A model generated the notes under the pieces. It made no database searches and was not told where the DNA came from. It was given only the letters and a program-made list of their open reading frames with translations. Of a stretch of 64,000 bases of DNA, positions 40,418 through 50,387 are shown in pieces (position 1 is the stretch's first letter; the number at the start of each line of letters is the position of its first letter). Both the position numbers and the translations under genes were made by a program. The stretch is from Azolla caroliniana (taxonomy: Eukaryota > Polypodiophyta), in assembly GCA_043228905.1 (NCBI GenBank), contig JBHGNT010000051.1, positions 114,669-178,668 on the forward strand, read 5' to 3'.

Positions 40418-41009
40418 ATGGAGTCGGAAGACGAAGACCTTGCGGAGATGGTAGCCGAAGTGGTGTTGGAATCGGCACGAGTGGTGATGAGGCGAGAAAC
40501 AGCGCAAGAAGAGGTTGAGCGAGTGGTCGAAAGAGTCGGCCGTTTCAACGGGGACAAAGTCCCATCATACTTGGAAGCCTACAACACGGAAATGGAGGAG
40601 CATGGCATAGACGAGGCGTTGAGGCTGGAGTTCTTCTGCTGGGTCGTAGCTGTTCGGATGCATGCGGAAGTAAAGGAGCTCCGTGAGGCTCATAGTTCGT
40701 GGGAGGCCTTAAAAGAGGCGCTCCTAAAGGCATACGGAGGACGGCGGAAGAGCCGGGGACGGCACGACTTCGACCAATGGGTAGCATCGGCAAAGACCCA
40801 CCGGGGCGCGACGAAGGCGTTCCGAGAGTTCGAGCGACGGCTTGCTCGGCTCCCAGAGCGGGAACAAGGTTTGGTGGGGGCGGACAAGGTCCTATTGTTC
40901 GTCAGGTCGATCGACCGAGCGGAACGGGAGGCCATCGGGATTGAGCTCGAAGATGATGACGGAGCGAATGGGCTTACGGAGGACTGGTCGAAGGTCGGAA
41001 GGGTGTGCC
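40418..41009 (+). CDS. gag: G3 gag, 5' part (interrupted by C3)
   Basis: Start MESEDEDLAEMVAEVVLESA at the first ATG after the primer site. It contains the capsid-like pattern also seen in G1: RFNGDKVPSYLEAYNTEMEE, FDQWVASAKTHRGATKAF, LPEREQGLVGADKVLLFVRS, LEDDDGANGLTEDWSKVGRV. C3 is inserted after the codons for RVC. With C3 and one GTGCC removed, the frame continues in phase at 46385, so the gene was intact when C3 landed. The total would be 479 residues. Confidence 0.92.
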
Positions 41010-41311
41010 TGTTGTAGACAAGGCCGTCAATGCGGAAGATCAAGTAGCATTCGATTGGGGTTGAGTACCTGCGTATGACAGTTTCCAAGATCGTGCACAG
41101 AGATAGAGAGAGAGAGAGAGAGGAGGCACAAAAGACTCTTTCTATTCAATAGAAACAATAATACAACCAACCTTACAAAAAGGTTACTAGGTCACTTTAT
41201 ATAGTGACAAACTTAGGGCAACTACCATTTATGCTAATTACACAAATGGCCCAAACTTGAGCTATACAAAGGGATAGTGTGAATACGTCCATTATACACT
41301 TGTATTCGACA
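41010..41311 (-). repeat. C3 3' LTR
   Basis: It is 302 bp, TGTTGTAGACAAGG to TGTATTCGACA, with a (GA)n run at 41102-41121. The polypurine tract complement ctcccccgtaatggg starts at 41312. 41327-41504 is 3' untranslated. Confidence 0.96.
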
Positions 41312-41504
41312 CTCCCCCGTAATGGGCGTATACATGGGTTATCTAAGATTACAGGTATAAACCTAGGTTCTCGGACATATCAGTTTTGTTCGAGTCGGCA
41401 GGGTCCGAAGGCAGAAGGCCGGACTGGTCGGGTCGGAAGAGTTGAAGCCGATCATTAAGGAACTGATGTCGGTTGTCTGAAACCATCCTGCGCTGTGTCC
41501 GGCT

Positions 41505-42230
41505 CTAACCGGACTGGTTTGTCGTTACGCCCATCTGATGCCGAAGGGACCGAAAGCGGTCTGCCGAAAGACACTTGGTCATTCCATCTGCGACATTGTC
41601 GGTTGTGGATATTTTCTCTAGACCGATTTTCCCTGAAATGACGCAGTCCCGAACGAAGTGATATCGAACGTCGATATGTTTGGAGGCGTTGTGGTGAACC
41701 GGATTTTTCGACAAGGCAACAGCACCTTGACTGTCGCTATAGACAACTCGGGCCGAGTCATGGTCGACTTGTCGAAACGTGTGCGCCAGCCGGCCGAGCC
41801 ACAAAGCTTGTTTTGCAGCGTCGGACGCAGCTACATATTCTGCTTCGGTCGTTGAGGTCGTTGTGCGCTCCTGAAGTTTCGACTTCCACGAAATTGCTCC
41901 ATTGCCGAATTTGAAGCAGTATCCAGTTGTTGATTTCCGACTATCTATACAGCCGGCGAAGTCCGAGTCGGTGTAACCGACTATGCCTGAGGTTGAGTTC
42001 GGACCGAAAAGAATGCCGTGGTCTTTTGTGCCAGCCAGATATTTGAACACATGCTTGACTGCGTTCCAATGCGATCGGCCAGGATTGTGCATAAATCTAC
42101 TAACGACTCCTACGGCATGAGAAATATCAGGCCGTGTCGCGACCATCAGGTACATAAGGGAGCCGACTGCCGGTGCATACGGTACCGACTTCATATCTTC
42201 CCCCTCCGGACCGGATGTCGGGCAATCTCG
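41505..42230 (-). CDS. pol: C3 pol: RT end and RNase H
   Basis: This is the last part of the polyprotein frame, in phase after a TAG at 42231-42233 (LRLS, stop, RDCPTSGPEGE). It contains PYAPAVGSLMYLMVATRPDI, RNase H with YTDSDFAGCIDSRKSTTGYC, STTEAEYVAA and VVYSDSQGAVALSKN, and the copia C-terminus (DNVADGMTKCL ... FRSLRHQMGV). C2 has a codon for Arg at the stop position. All RNase H acidic residues are present. Confidence 0.94.
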   Translation of the reverse strand, partial: RDCPTSGPEGEDMKSVPYAPAVGSLMYLMVATRPDISHAVGVVSRFMHNPGRSHWNAVKHVFKYLAGTKDHGILFGPNSTSGIVGYTDSDFAGCIDSRKSTTGYCFKFGNGAISWKSKLQERTTTSTTEAEYVAASDAAKQALWLGRLAHTFRQVDHDSARVVYSDSQGAVALSKNPVHHNASKHIDVRYHFVRDCVISGKIGLEKISTTDNVADGMTKCLSADRFRSLRHQMGVTTNQSG

Positions 42231-43499
42231 CTAAGAGAGCCGAAGATTCATGGGGAGCGGGGTTGAAGCAGATTTGGCTGATTGCATGTTGAAGCGTTCC
42301 AAGACACGTCCGATATAGTCGGTCTGAGACAAAAAAAGATGTCGTTTATCACGATGCCGACTAATCTTCATGCCAAGTATGTGTCGTGCCGGACCGAGGT
42401 CCTTCATGGCAAACTTCAACCGCAATTGCCGAATGAGATCGGCAAGTTCGCCCGCGTGGGGTCCAGAAATTAGCATGTCGTCCACGTAAATGATGAGGAA
42501 GATGGGTGATCCATCTTGAGCTGTGTTGGTAAAAAGACAATGGTCCTCATCGCTTTTGGAGAAGCCGATCGATTTGATGAAGTCGTCGAACTTCTTGTAC
42601 CATTGTCGCGGTGCCTGTTTGAGGCCGTATAGACTCTTCCTGAGTCGGCAGACTAGATGTTCTTGGCCAGTTGCCACGAAGCCTTTTGGCTGCTCCATAT
42701 AAATTTCCTCTTCAAGATCACCATGGAGGAAGGCTGTTTTGACATCTAGCTGAATCAGCTCCAAGTTGTCGGCTGCCACTACGCCGAGTAGAAAACGAAG
42801 GGTTGTCATTTTCACCACTGGTGAAAAAATCTCGTCGAAGTCGACGCCATATTCTTGTCGGAAGCCCTTCGCAACTAATCTGGCCTTGTACTTTGGGGTG
42901 GTCGAATCAGACGTCTCTTTTAGTCGATAAACCCACTTGCAAGGAAGAGCACGTCGATTCTTAGGTAATTCGACCAGATCCCAAGTCTTGTTTGCCCGAA
43001 TGGAGTGCATTTCCGACTCCATCGCCAGATGCCAGGTGGCTGAATCGACAGATGTCGATGCTTCTTCGTAAGACGTCGGTTCACCGGCGTCGGTGAAGAA
43101 AATTCCAGGAGAATACCTCTCCGGAGGTTGCGACAGTCTTTCGGATCGTCGAGGTATGATTGGACTGGTCGTATCGGGTATCGAGGTCGGATGGTCCGAA
43201 AGCGAATTATTCTGCTGTGCCGAGTCAGAGTTGTCCGAGTCGGTAGTGTAAGGTTCAGCTACCCGTGAAGCTGACCGTGTGTTAGGAGCGGGGCCTTCTT
43301 GAAGGGTCGGCACATCGGAAAATGTTACCCTTCGGACTTCGATCGGTGTTTCGACTGATGGATTCATAGCCGACTCGTTGAACACAACGTCCGAACTTCG
43401 AACGATTTGTCTGCGTTCGGGGTCCCAGAGTCGGTATCCCATTTCGCCGTCTGATCCATATCCAAGGAAAATGCATTTCCTAGACCGAGGTGCAAGTTT
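42231..43499 (-). CDS. pol: C3 pol: linker and reverse transcriptase
   Basis: In phase after a TGA at 43500-43502. A Ser/Pro-rich linker (RRSERLSQPPERYSPGIFF) is followed by RT with [57 protein letters not shown] and the catalytic IYVDDMLISG, then FAMKDLGPARHILGMKI and ASTPLP. The whole RT core is uninterrupted with its three Asp residues. Confidence 0.94.
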   Translation of the reverse strand, partial: KLAPRSRKCIFLGYGSDGEMGYRLWDPERRQIVRSSDVVFNESAMNPSVETPIEVRRVTFSDVPTLQEGPAPNTRSASRVAEPYTTDSDNSDSAQQNNSLSDHPTSIPDTTSPIIPRRSERLSQPPERYSPGIFFTDAGEPTSYEEASTSVDSATWHLAMESEMHSIRANKTWDLVELPKNRRALPCKWVYRLKETSDSTTPKYKARLVAKGFRQEYGVDFDEIFSPVVKMTTLRFLLGVVAADNLELIQLDVKTAFLHGDLEEEIYMEQPKGFVATGQEHLVCRLRKSLYGLKQAPRQWYKKFDDFIKSIGFSKSDEDHCLFTNTAQDGSPIFLIIYVDDMLISGPHAGELADLIRQLRLKFAMKDLGPARHILGMKISRHRDKRHLFLSQTDYIGRVLERFNMQSAKSASTPLPMNLRLS

Positions 43500-44933
43500 T
43501 CAGCGATCATCCTTCGGAATAAGGGCGTACGCCTCGCATCCGAATATCCTCAGCTTGTCGTAATTCGGCTTACTGCCGATCCATAGTTCCTGAGGAATTT
43601 GAAGTCCTAGAGGTCTGCTTGGCGACATATTGATTATGTGTACTGCCGTGAGTAGAGCCTCTGCCCAGAAGCCATCCGACAGTCCGGAGTGTTGGAGCAT
43701 GGAAACTATCCGTTCTTGGATTGTCCGATTCATGCGTTCTGCAATCCCGTTTTGCTCCGGACTGTGTGGTGCCGTAAATTCACGTCGGATGCCGCGCTGT
43801 CGGCAGAATTTGACGAATTCTTCTGATTTGAACTCTCCCCCATTGTCGGTCCGAAAGCATTTCAGTTTTCGGTCAGTTTGATTTTCTACCATAGCGAGCC
43901 AATCGGAGAAGATCGAGAAGACACGATCTTTGGTGCGAATTGGATAAGCCCACACCTTTCGAGTCGAATCGTCAATAAAACTGACGAAGTAAGAGGCACC
44001 GCCGACAGACTGATGCGGCATTGGGCCACAGACGTCCGAGTGGACTAAATCGAGAGGTCTCGTTTCTGTTGGTGCTGATGTCGGGTGTGATGCGGCTGCT
44101 TGTTTGCCATACTGGCAATGTTCGCAGAATTGATGGTCCGAGAAGGAGAGTTTAGGGATGTATCCGGCTCTAGATAGGTGCGTAATGCCGGCCTTGCTGA
44201 GGTGTCCTAATCTTCTGTGCCATAGTGATGACACAGGAATATCCACCAAAAACAGGTTACCCTCTCTGAGCGTAACATGTAACGGATACAGTGAGTGTAT
44301 CTTGGGTCCTCTAGCAAGCAGGAGGTTCCCCCTGTGGAGTGTCCACCCTCCCGAAGAAAAACCGGCACGAATGCCGTCTTCATCTAGTTGTCCGACTGAG
44401 ATCAATGGCCTTGAGAGCTCGGGTACATGTCGGACATTGTGAAGTACAAGTGTAGAGCCACCTGCAAGGTTGAGCTCTACTGTGCCGATTCCAATGATGT
44501 CACAGTGTTGCGAGTTGCCGACTCGAACTGAGTCGGAGTGACGGATCGTATATTGCCGAAATTGGGATTGATGAGGAGTCACGTGAAATGACGCGCCCGA
44601 ATCTAAGAGCCATGTGCTCGATTCTTCAGTCGTGAGCAGAACTTCTGATCCGACTGGATTTTCGATTGATAGTATATTCGGGTCGTTTGGTAGCACATCA
44701 GCTGAGGAGCTGATGTAATTGATCTCCTCATGCCGGCCACTCTTCTTGTCTGATTTCTGAGACTTGTCGTTCTTGTTCTTGAGTGCGCGGCAGTCGGCTT
44801 TGATGTGTCCGGGTTTCTTGCAATAGTTGCAGATTCGATTATCCCGTGACTGGCTCCGTCTTCGCTGATTGTTCGGCTGCCGTGAGGAATCTCTTCCTCG
44901 TATGTTCGATCGTTCTGTCGAACCTTGTACTAC
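43500..44933 (-). CDS. pol: C3 pol: nucleocapsid zinc knuckle, protease and integrase
   Basis: In phase after a TAA at 44934-44936. It begins with the zinc knuckle CNYCKKPGHIKADC, then protease WLLDSGASFHVTPHQSQF, the HHCC region (LWHRRLGHLSKAG ... CEHCQYGKQ), and integrase residues in VHSDVCGP, FRTDNGGEF and EQNGIAERMNR. It ends YALIPKDDR and then TGA, where other copia proteins continue in the same way. Protease and integrase look complete. Confidence 0.94.
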   Translation of the reverse strand, partial: VVQGSTERSNIRGRDSSRQPNNQRRRSQSRDNRICNYCKKPGHIKADCRALKNKNDKSQKSDKKSGRHEEINYISSSADVLPNDPNILSIENPVGSEVLLTTEESSTWLLDSGASFHVTPHQSQFRQYTIRHSDSVRVGNSQHCDIIGIGTVELNLAGGSTLVLHNVRHVPELSRPLISVGQLDEDGIRAGFSSGGWTLHRGNLLLARGPKIHSLYPLHVTLREGNLFLVDIPVSSLWHRRLGHLSKAGITHLSRAGYIPKLSFSDHQFCEHCQYGKQAAASHPTSAPTETRPLDLVHSDVCGPMPHQSVGGASYFVSFIDDSTRKVWAYPIRTKDRVFSIFSDWLAMVENQTDRKLKCFRTDNGGEFKSEEFVKFCRQRGIRREFTAPHSPEQNGIAERMNRTIQERIVSMLQHSGLSDGFWAEALLTAVHIINMSPSRPLGLQIPQELWIGSKPNYDKLRIFGCEAYALIPKDDR

Positions 44934-45536
44934 TTAAGCGTCGTCTGTTGAGTCTTTGGCGAAAGACTTTCTCCGAGCTGCTTCGGTCAGGATTGCGCTC
45001 GTGACTTCGGAGTATTTAACAGCCGTGGTTGACGCGTTGCACACGGTTGTGACGAAAGTTTCCCATGATGAGGGAAGGCTGCTCATGAGTATCATTGCTC
45101 TGAGTTCATCCTCGATTGTCGTCCCCTGAGATGAGATTTGGGAGCTTATGCTTTCGTACTCATTGAGATGTGCTTTAACCGAATCTGATTCTTTCATCCG
45201 CAAGTTGTAGAGGCGCCGGATCAGAAACATCTTCGTTGCAGCGACCTTCTTTTCGTAGGTGTCCGACAGTGTTTTCCACAGTTCGAATGTTGTCGTACAC
45301 GATTGCACCGTAAAGTATACCGATTCCGATAGGTGCATCCGAATCGTGGCGCGGACGATTCTGTCCAGCTTCTGCCACTCAATTGGTTTGTATCCTTTTG
45401 GAGGTACTTCATTTTCGATGGGATCGATTTGCCCCTTGACTATGAGATAGTCCTGCATTTGCTCCTTCCAGAAGTTGAAGTTCGATCCATCGAACTTTCG
45501 TAGACTCATTTCTGACGAGCCGGATGTTGATGTCAT
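44934..45536 (-). CDS. gag: C3 gag
   Basis: Start MTSTSGSSEMSLRKFDGSNF; 200 residues to a TAA. It has the copia Gag signature (NFWKEQMQDYLIVKGQIDPI; FELWKTLSDTYEKKVAATKM; MSSLPSSWETFVTTVCNAS). The zinc knuckle lies beyond the stop in the same frame, so the stop cuts Gag before its RNA-binding part. The same start is found in C4 (63107). 45537-46063 is the untranslated leader. Confidence 0.93.
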   Translation of the reverse strand: MTSTSGSSEMSLRKFDGSNFNFWKEQMQDYLIVKGQIDPIENEVPPKGYKPIEWQKLDRIVRATIRMHLSESVYFTVQSCTTTFELWKTLSDTYEKKVAATKMFLIRRLYNLRMKESDSVKAHLNEYESISSQISSQGTTIEDELRAMILMSSLPSSWETFVTTVCNASTTAVKYSEVTSAILTEAARRKSFAKDSTDDA

Positions 45537-46077
45537 GACTCTGCCCTAAGTCGGCTACGAACTTTGGTGAAGTGCAGCGGTTTGGCCCACTCAGTGTCGT
45601 TCTAGCCGAAGTTGGACACAAGTGATGTTGATTACGGAGAATCGGGGATTTGGTTCGGATTGACTACCGACAACTGTCTTAGTCGAGTTGAACCTAGATT
45701 TAACGATCCGACAGTACTTCAAGCCGATTCGGTTTCGGTTGACTGCAACGGTGAGAGCAATGGAACCGACTGGTCCTTCCGATTATTGTCCAATCGAATG
45801 AAACACGAACTGGGGTTGTCCTTGAAGTCGTCGTTGTGCAGGAAGCCCACCTCAAGCAGTTACGATCAAGGAAGTAGAGTACAGCCGACTGGTTTACTCC
45901 GAGTGATGATCTAACGCAGCGAGATTCAAGCTTGTGTTTGCCTACTTTCTTCTCTGTTTCTTCGAATGACGCAAGAAACCGAATGCTTTGCAGACTAGGA
46001 TGAAGCGAAAGGCCGAATACTGTGCAGGTTGTGATGACGGCCGACAGCGGGTTGAGGAACCTTGCTCTGATACCAAA

Positions 46078-46379
46078 TGTTGTAGACAAGGCCGTCAATG
46101 CGGAAGATCAAGTAGCATTCGATTGGGGTTGAGTACCTGCGTATGACAGTTTCCAAGATCGTGCACAGAGATAGAGAGAGAGAGAGAGAGGAGGCACAAA
46201 AGACTCTTTCTATTCAATAGAAACAATAATACAACCAACCTTACAAAAAGGTTACTAGGTCACTTTATATAGTGACAAACTTAGGGCAACTACCATTTAT
46301 GCTAATTACACAAATGGCCCAAACTTGAGCTATACAAAGGGATAGTGTGAATACGTCCATTATACACTTGTATTCGACA
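46078..46379 (-). repeat. C3 5' LTR
   Basis: It is 302 bp, with no visible difference from 41010-41311. A TATA-like tatataaag on the minus strand lies in cactttatatagtgac (about 46261-46276). Confidence 0.96.
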
Positions 46380-46384
46380 GTGCC

Positions 46385-47232
46385 AACGGCTAGACAAAGA
46401 GCGAGCCGAGAAGGCTAAGAGGAAGGGACGCGACGGCGTGCCATCACAGTGGGAAGAGGCCGAACGGCAGAGAGAGTTGGCAAGGATCGGCGTTGGGGCC
46501 AAGATTGCGGAGGCGTACGCAGCTCTCGAGGCGATGCTCGAGGAGGAGGAAAGACGGAGGCTGCAAGCCGAGACCGAGAAGACGGACTTGGCCCACGCGA
46601 CGGCAGAAGATCGGTACGACGGTACCACGGGAGAGGGTGCGGAACGAAACGCCCTCTCGACTTGCAGAGATAGAACGGCCAAGGATGAGGCCGAGATACA
46701 GATCGCAGAACCGGAACGTTGGGACCGGCGGTTTCGGGCGTGTCAGCCCGAGATCCCGGTCATTGAAGAAGCAAGCCCAGACGGGGCTTGCGCGATCGGT
46801 AAGAAGACGACCGCCGACCACGAAGAGTCGGTGGCTACGGACAAGGGCGTAAAACGGCCGGGCGATTCTTTGTGTCTTCCCACACTTGCTCCCAAGACGA
46901 TGGCAGTCGGGCCCGAGTACCCACGTGAGTCCCAAGCGGAGGAAGGCGGCGGCGGAGGGCCAAGAATCACCGGCGAGACGATACGGGGAAAGAGCGGACG
47001 AAAGCCCACGGACCCGATTCCGGGGAACTCGGCATTCGGGCCAGTGTGCCCATGTAAGACCGAGGAGATGGATGGCGGTACTAAGGAGTCCTGGCATGAT
47101 GCCAGCGAAGATGGATGGGAAACGGCCTGTGAGGAGACCGAGGACGGACGCGGCACGAGGAGATCGGCATTCCGATACGGGTGGAGCGTAATCCGGTCGT
47201 GGATCATTCGATCGGGGCCGGATTCGGCATGA
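46385..47232 (+). CDS. gag: G3 gag, 3' part
   Basis: This continues 40418-41009 in phase (QRLDKERAEKAKRKGRDGVP). A Glu/Lys/Arg-rich, probably helical stretch follows (ARIGVGAKIAEAYAALEAML), then a Gly/Pro-rich low-complexity end with scattered Cys but no CCHC knuckle, stopping at 47230-47232. As in G1, a basic or mixed C-terminus replaces the zinc knuckle. The stretch between 46600 and the stop already contains the repeat motif described for 47233-48866, so the true functional end of Gag may be earlier. Confidence 0.85.
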
Positions 47233-48866
47233 AGGTGCTGATACGGGAGAGGGTGCGGGACGAGCCGCCCTCTTTTACATGGGGAGAAAGACCGACTAGG
47301 CGAAGGTCGAGATTTGGAAAGAGAATGAAAGCCGGTCCTATCGGATTCCTTACACCGATCCGGCTGCAGGCCCAAGTGCCGGCGTGAGTCCTATAAGAGA
47401 GATTGGTGGCGATAGGAGAACGGGACTCGACAATCTGAAGAAGGACGAACGGACCCGGACGAGAACCGGGCAGAGCGGACTCCCGGATGACCATTCCGGG
47501 AGGGAGGAAGAGAGCGGGCCTACGAACAGGCCGAGGACACGGTAAGTCGGTACCACGGGAGAGGGTGCGGAGTAAACCACCCTCTCGGCATGCGGAAAAG
47601 GACAACCCAGGACAGGGTCGAGAAGGCGATGTACGCCCGAGGAGGATCCTTCACACCGGTTCTAGAGACATTGGCAGTCGGCAACGCGGTTGACGTAAGA
47701 CCGAGATACTGACGGTGGCGGCGAGGGGACGAAGGCAAGGGCTACGGAAGGGCGGTCTACGGAGGATCCTTCACACCGGTTCTGGAGACTTCGGCAGTCG
47801 GCAACGCGGTCGACGTAAGACCAAGATACTGACGGTGGCGGCGAGGAAGTCCGGTCCTACGGGATCCCCACACTTACCTAGAGACTCCGGCTGTTCGGCC
47901 AACGTGGCAACGTAAGACCGAGGGAGAAGGAAGGTGGCGGCGGGAAACGGGACCCGACTACGCGGAAGGCACGAGGAGAGTCCGGGAGGGACTCAAACAA
48001 AAGCCATCCGAATTTCGGCAAGCATAGAAACAGAGTCCGGTCCTACGGGACCCTCACACCGATCTGAAGACCTCGGCAGTTCGGCCAAAGTGGCAATGTG
48101 AGACCGAGGGAGAAGGACGGTGGCGGCAGGGAACGGGACCCGACAACACGAGGTTTCGGAAGGAGCCGATAGGGCAAACACGGGGAGGAGTGTCAGGCCG
48201 GAAAGGCACACCTTGGACAGAATAAGAGTCTCGCAAGTGGCCATCGCGGACCGGATCAAAGCGTGACTACGGGACAGTGTTCGGCACGGGCGGTGCCGAG
48301 CGAAGGAAGCGGAAGACGGCACAAGGGAGGTGCCGGGAACGAGGTGGCAAGTGCCTAGTGGACTGCACAGGGTCGGAGTCAGGGGATGGCAAGAGAGGCC
48401 GGAGGAGGATCCTCCACACTCGCTTCGTAGATCTCGGTAGCCCGTTGAAGTAGCGAAGACTGACACGGCGAGCCGGGATGACAAGCTAGTGGGGGCGAGG
48501 GGACGACGGCAAACGGAAGACTCAGGACCTGTTGCAGTAGCACGAAGACGGGAAAGGCCAAGCGGGCCACGACGGGCATGCCTCAAGCGGAGGACATCGG
48601 GCATACTGCGGGAAGCGGGCCGTTCATACGGCCGAACAAGGGCCAACGGAAGTACGTGTACTACGTAGATCACGGCAGAGGACCCATCGACGGGTCGAAC
48701 GAGCCTACGGGGAGGCGAGCGCGAAGGAAGACTCGAAGCCGACGGGTCGAACCGGCAGCGAGCCGGGATGCGGATCACGGAAGACCGGTTTCTCACCGGC
48801 CGAAATCTCTCACCCTTCAACCGGATTTGGCACGTACCGGTGGACGTGCAGTTAGGTGGGGGCGGA
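47233..48866 (+). repeat. G3 non-coding interior with diverged tandem repeats
   Basis: No gene seen. Repeats: a block of about 86 bp starting GGATCCTTCACACCGGTTCT occurs at about 47642 and 47764 (122 bp apart). A more diverged block (TCCTACGGGA.CC.CACAC ... GACCGAGGGAGAAGGA.GGTGGCGGC.GG.AACGGGACCCGAC) occurs at about 47853 and 48033. GGGAGAGGGTGCGG recurs at about 46630, 47246 and 47558. It resembles expanding minisatellite DNA inside the element. Confidence 0.75.
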
Positions 48867-49613
48867 TGTCGCGAAGAATTTCGGCCAGAGGCGGAAACCG
48901 GGAAACATTGGCTACATCGGCGGGGGTGCAGCGTGTGTACGCACCCGTGTACATTTAGTGTGAATATCGAGGGCGCCTTTATGGTGCCGAAGAGTAGTGA
49001 AGTCGGGACAGACGATCCCATGTAAGTCAGGATTTGTCCCACATTGTAACGCATCCCTTTCCTTGTTCTATAAAAGGAAGGGAACGCCCTTTGTATAAGG
49101 GTTGCCCATTTTGCATTAGAGGGTATACCGTTAGGTTTAGAGTTAGGTTTCTTCTTCTCCTTCTTCTCCCCTTCGTGTTTTCTTAGGGTTTGCTTTGGTT
49201 CGGCCTCCTGTGCAAGACCCCGCTCGGCGCGATGAGCTTGGAGCTCCCCGACGGCGGCTTGGCAGCTGACGACTACTGTAACCTACCTTGGACCGGCTCG
49301 AAGCAGGGAATGTATTCTTTATATATATATACCTTTGCGTCTGTCTGTGTATATCCGCGTCTCTGTTGGTGTCTGATGCTTCCCCTTTCTTGCGTTTCCT
49401 GTACATAGGGGCGTGAGTCGGGTCGGACTGTGTGTGCGTGTGTGTGCGTGAGTCAGTGTTAAGCACACTCTCTCTCTCTCCCTTCGGTTGCTTCCAGGGT
49501 GTCCCCGGGATGCCCTAGAAACAGTGAAGCACGACTTCCTACGCTCCATCACTCCCTAGTCCAAGACCCCCATGGTCCCGCCTTTCTCCACGCACGCGCG
49601 TAACAACGCGACA
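48867..49613 (+). repeat. G3 3' LTR
   Basis: It is 747 bp, TGTCGCGAAG to CAACGCGACA, with a TATA box at 49069-49076. It abuts ACGT at 49614-49617. Confidence 0.94.
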
Positions 49614-50067
49614 ACGTGCGTAGACAAGCGCCGGCCTCTATCCGCAAGTGGTTATGGAGGATCGAAAGGATCGTTCAAGACAATGGAATAGCGGAAGGAC
49701 TAGCATGCGAGAAGTATTAAAGTAGATACTGATAGATTGATACGGACGGGACAAATTCCCGGTTTGAACTTTTGACTTCAAAGTCGAGATACAAGACACA
49801 TTGCCAATGACATAACCAAGATTTATTAATTGTCATTGATTGCATGCATTACTTGATTTCCTTTCCCTTCCTCTCCTTCTTATATAGATGCCCCTATGCA
49901 TATGTGCATGTGAGGGTGTAGTACATGCATGCAATGCATGAAATGCATGATTGCCATTTGGCGCTCATGCATCACATGCAATGCATGATGACCATGTACC
50001 TCATCCAAGCTCTCATGTACCAGCAGTTTGTGTGAAAAGTACAATGAAAAAAATAAGTTTTAAAGGA

Positions 50068-50140
50068 AATAACCTAGTCTAATGGTATGTCAATTGCCTC
50101 TTATCTTAGAGGTGTAAGGTTCAAACACTTCTTTACACCT
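50068..50140 (+). ncRNA. tRNA-like segment inside the G2 LTR
   Basis: A box TAGTCTAATGG (50075-50085) fits TRGYNNARNNG. B-box-like GGTTCAAACAC (50118-50128) keeps GGTTC.A. The gap is 32 bases, exactly as in G1. The orientation relative to the LTR is also the same as in G1 (antisense). The T-arm region forms a longer hairpin (AGGTGTAA with TTACACCT). It is more degraded than in G1 and is not a working tRNA gene. Confidence 0.5.
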
Positions 50141-50387
50141 CATTGTATGCGTTAGGCTTATTTTATATATTTCTGTAATGAACACCTAAACACACATTAC
50201 GCATGCACATTCATGTGTTAACATACACGTCTAACCATCACTCCTTTCATACGTGTGCATATTGCATCTTCTCGATTTCCCTCGTTCCACGCGATTTTCA
50301 CACTATTGCCGAAAATCTTCACGACATCTATCCCCACCAAACCGCACGTCCTCCGGTACGTGCCAAGAAGTGAGTGTGAGATTTCGG

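Larger units (their letters stand above)
41010..46379 (-). mobile_element. C3, family C copia retrotransposon, youngest complete copy
   Basis: It is 5,370 bp with target duplications GTGCC (41005-41009, 46380-46384). The two 302-bp LTRs show no difference that I could see. The minus strand carries one continuous polyprotein frame from 45536 to 41505 with no frameshift and three stop codons. The primer site TGGTATCAGAGC is at about 46064-46075, two bases from the 5' LTR. It is related to C2 and C4. Confidence 0.97.
39633..49613 (+). mobile_element. G3, gag-only gypsy-type LTR element (TR-GAG), hosting C3
   Basis: The 4-bp target duplication ACGT is at 39629-39632 and 49614-49617. LTRs are 748 and 747 bp with about a dozen or more differences. 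Without C3 the element is about 4.6 kb. It encodes one Gag and then about 1.6 kb of non-coding, internally repetitive DNA. No protease, RT or integrase is visible. Primer site and U5 motif are shared with G1, G4 and G5. Confidence 0.94.
39374..50326 (-). repeat. G2 3' LTR, split by G3
   Basis: 39374-39632 plus 49618-50326 make about 968 bp (TGTCGTGG to TTCACGACA). On the minus strand it ends with the family U5 motif (CAAAGACCCCGGTGGTCCC). A TATA box TATATAAG on the minus strand is at 49879-49886. 49918-50000 is rich in repeated tgcatgcaatgcatga. The purine tract TTGGTGGGGATAGA (minus strand) adjoins 50327. Confidence 0.85.

Noticed and set aside
47641-48430. Regular repeats that could suggest a CRISPR-like array
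   Set aside because: Units are adjacent and diverged, spacers are not unique, and the setting is a plant retroelement.
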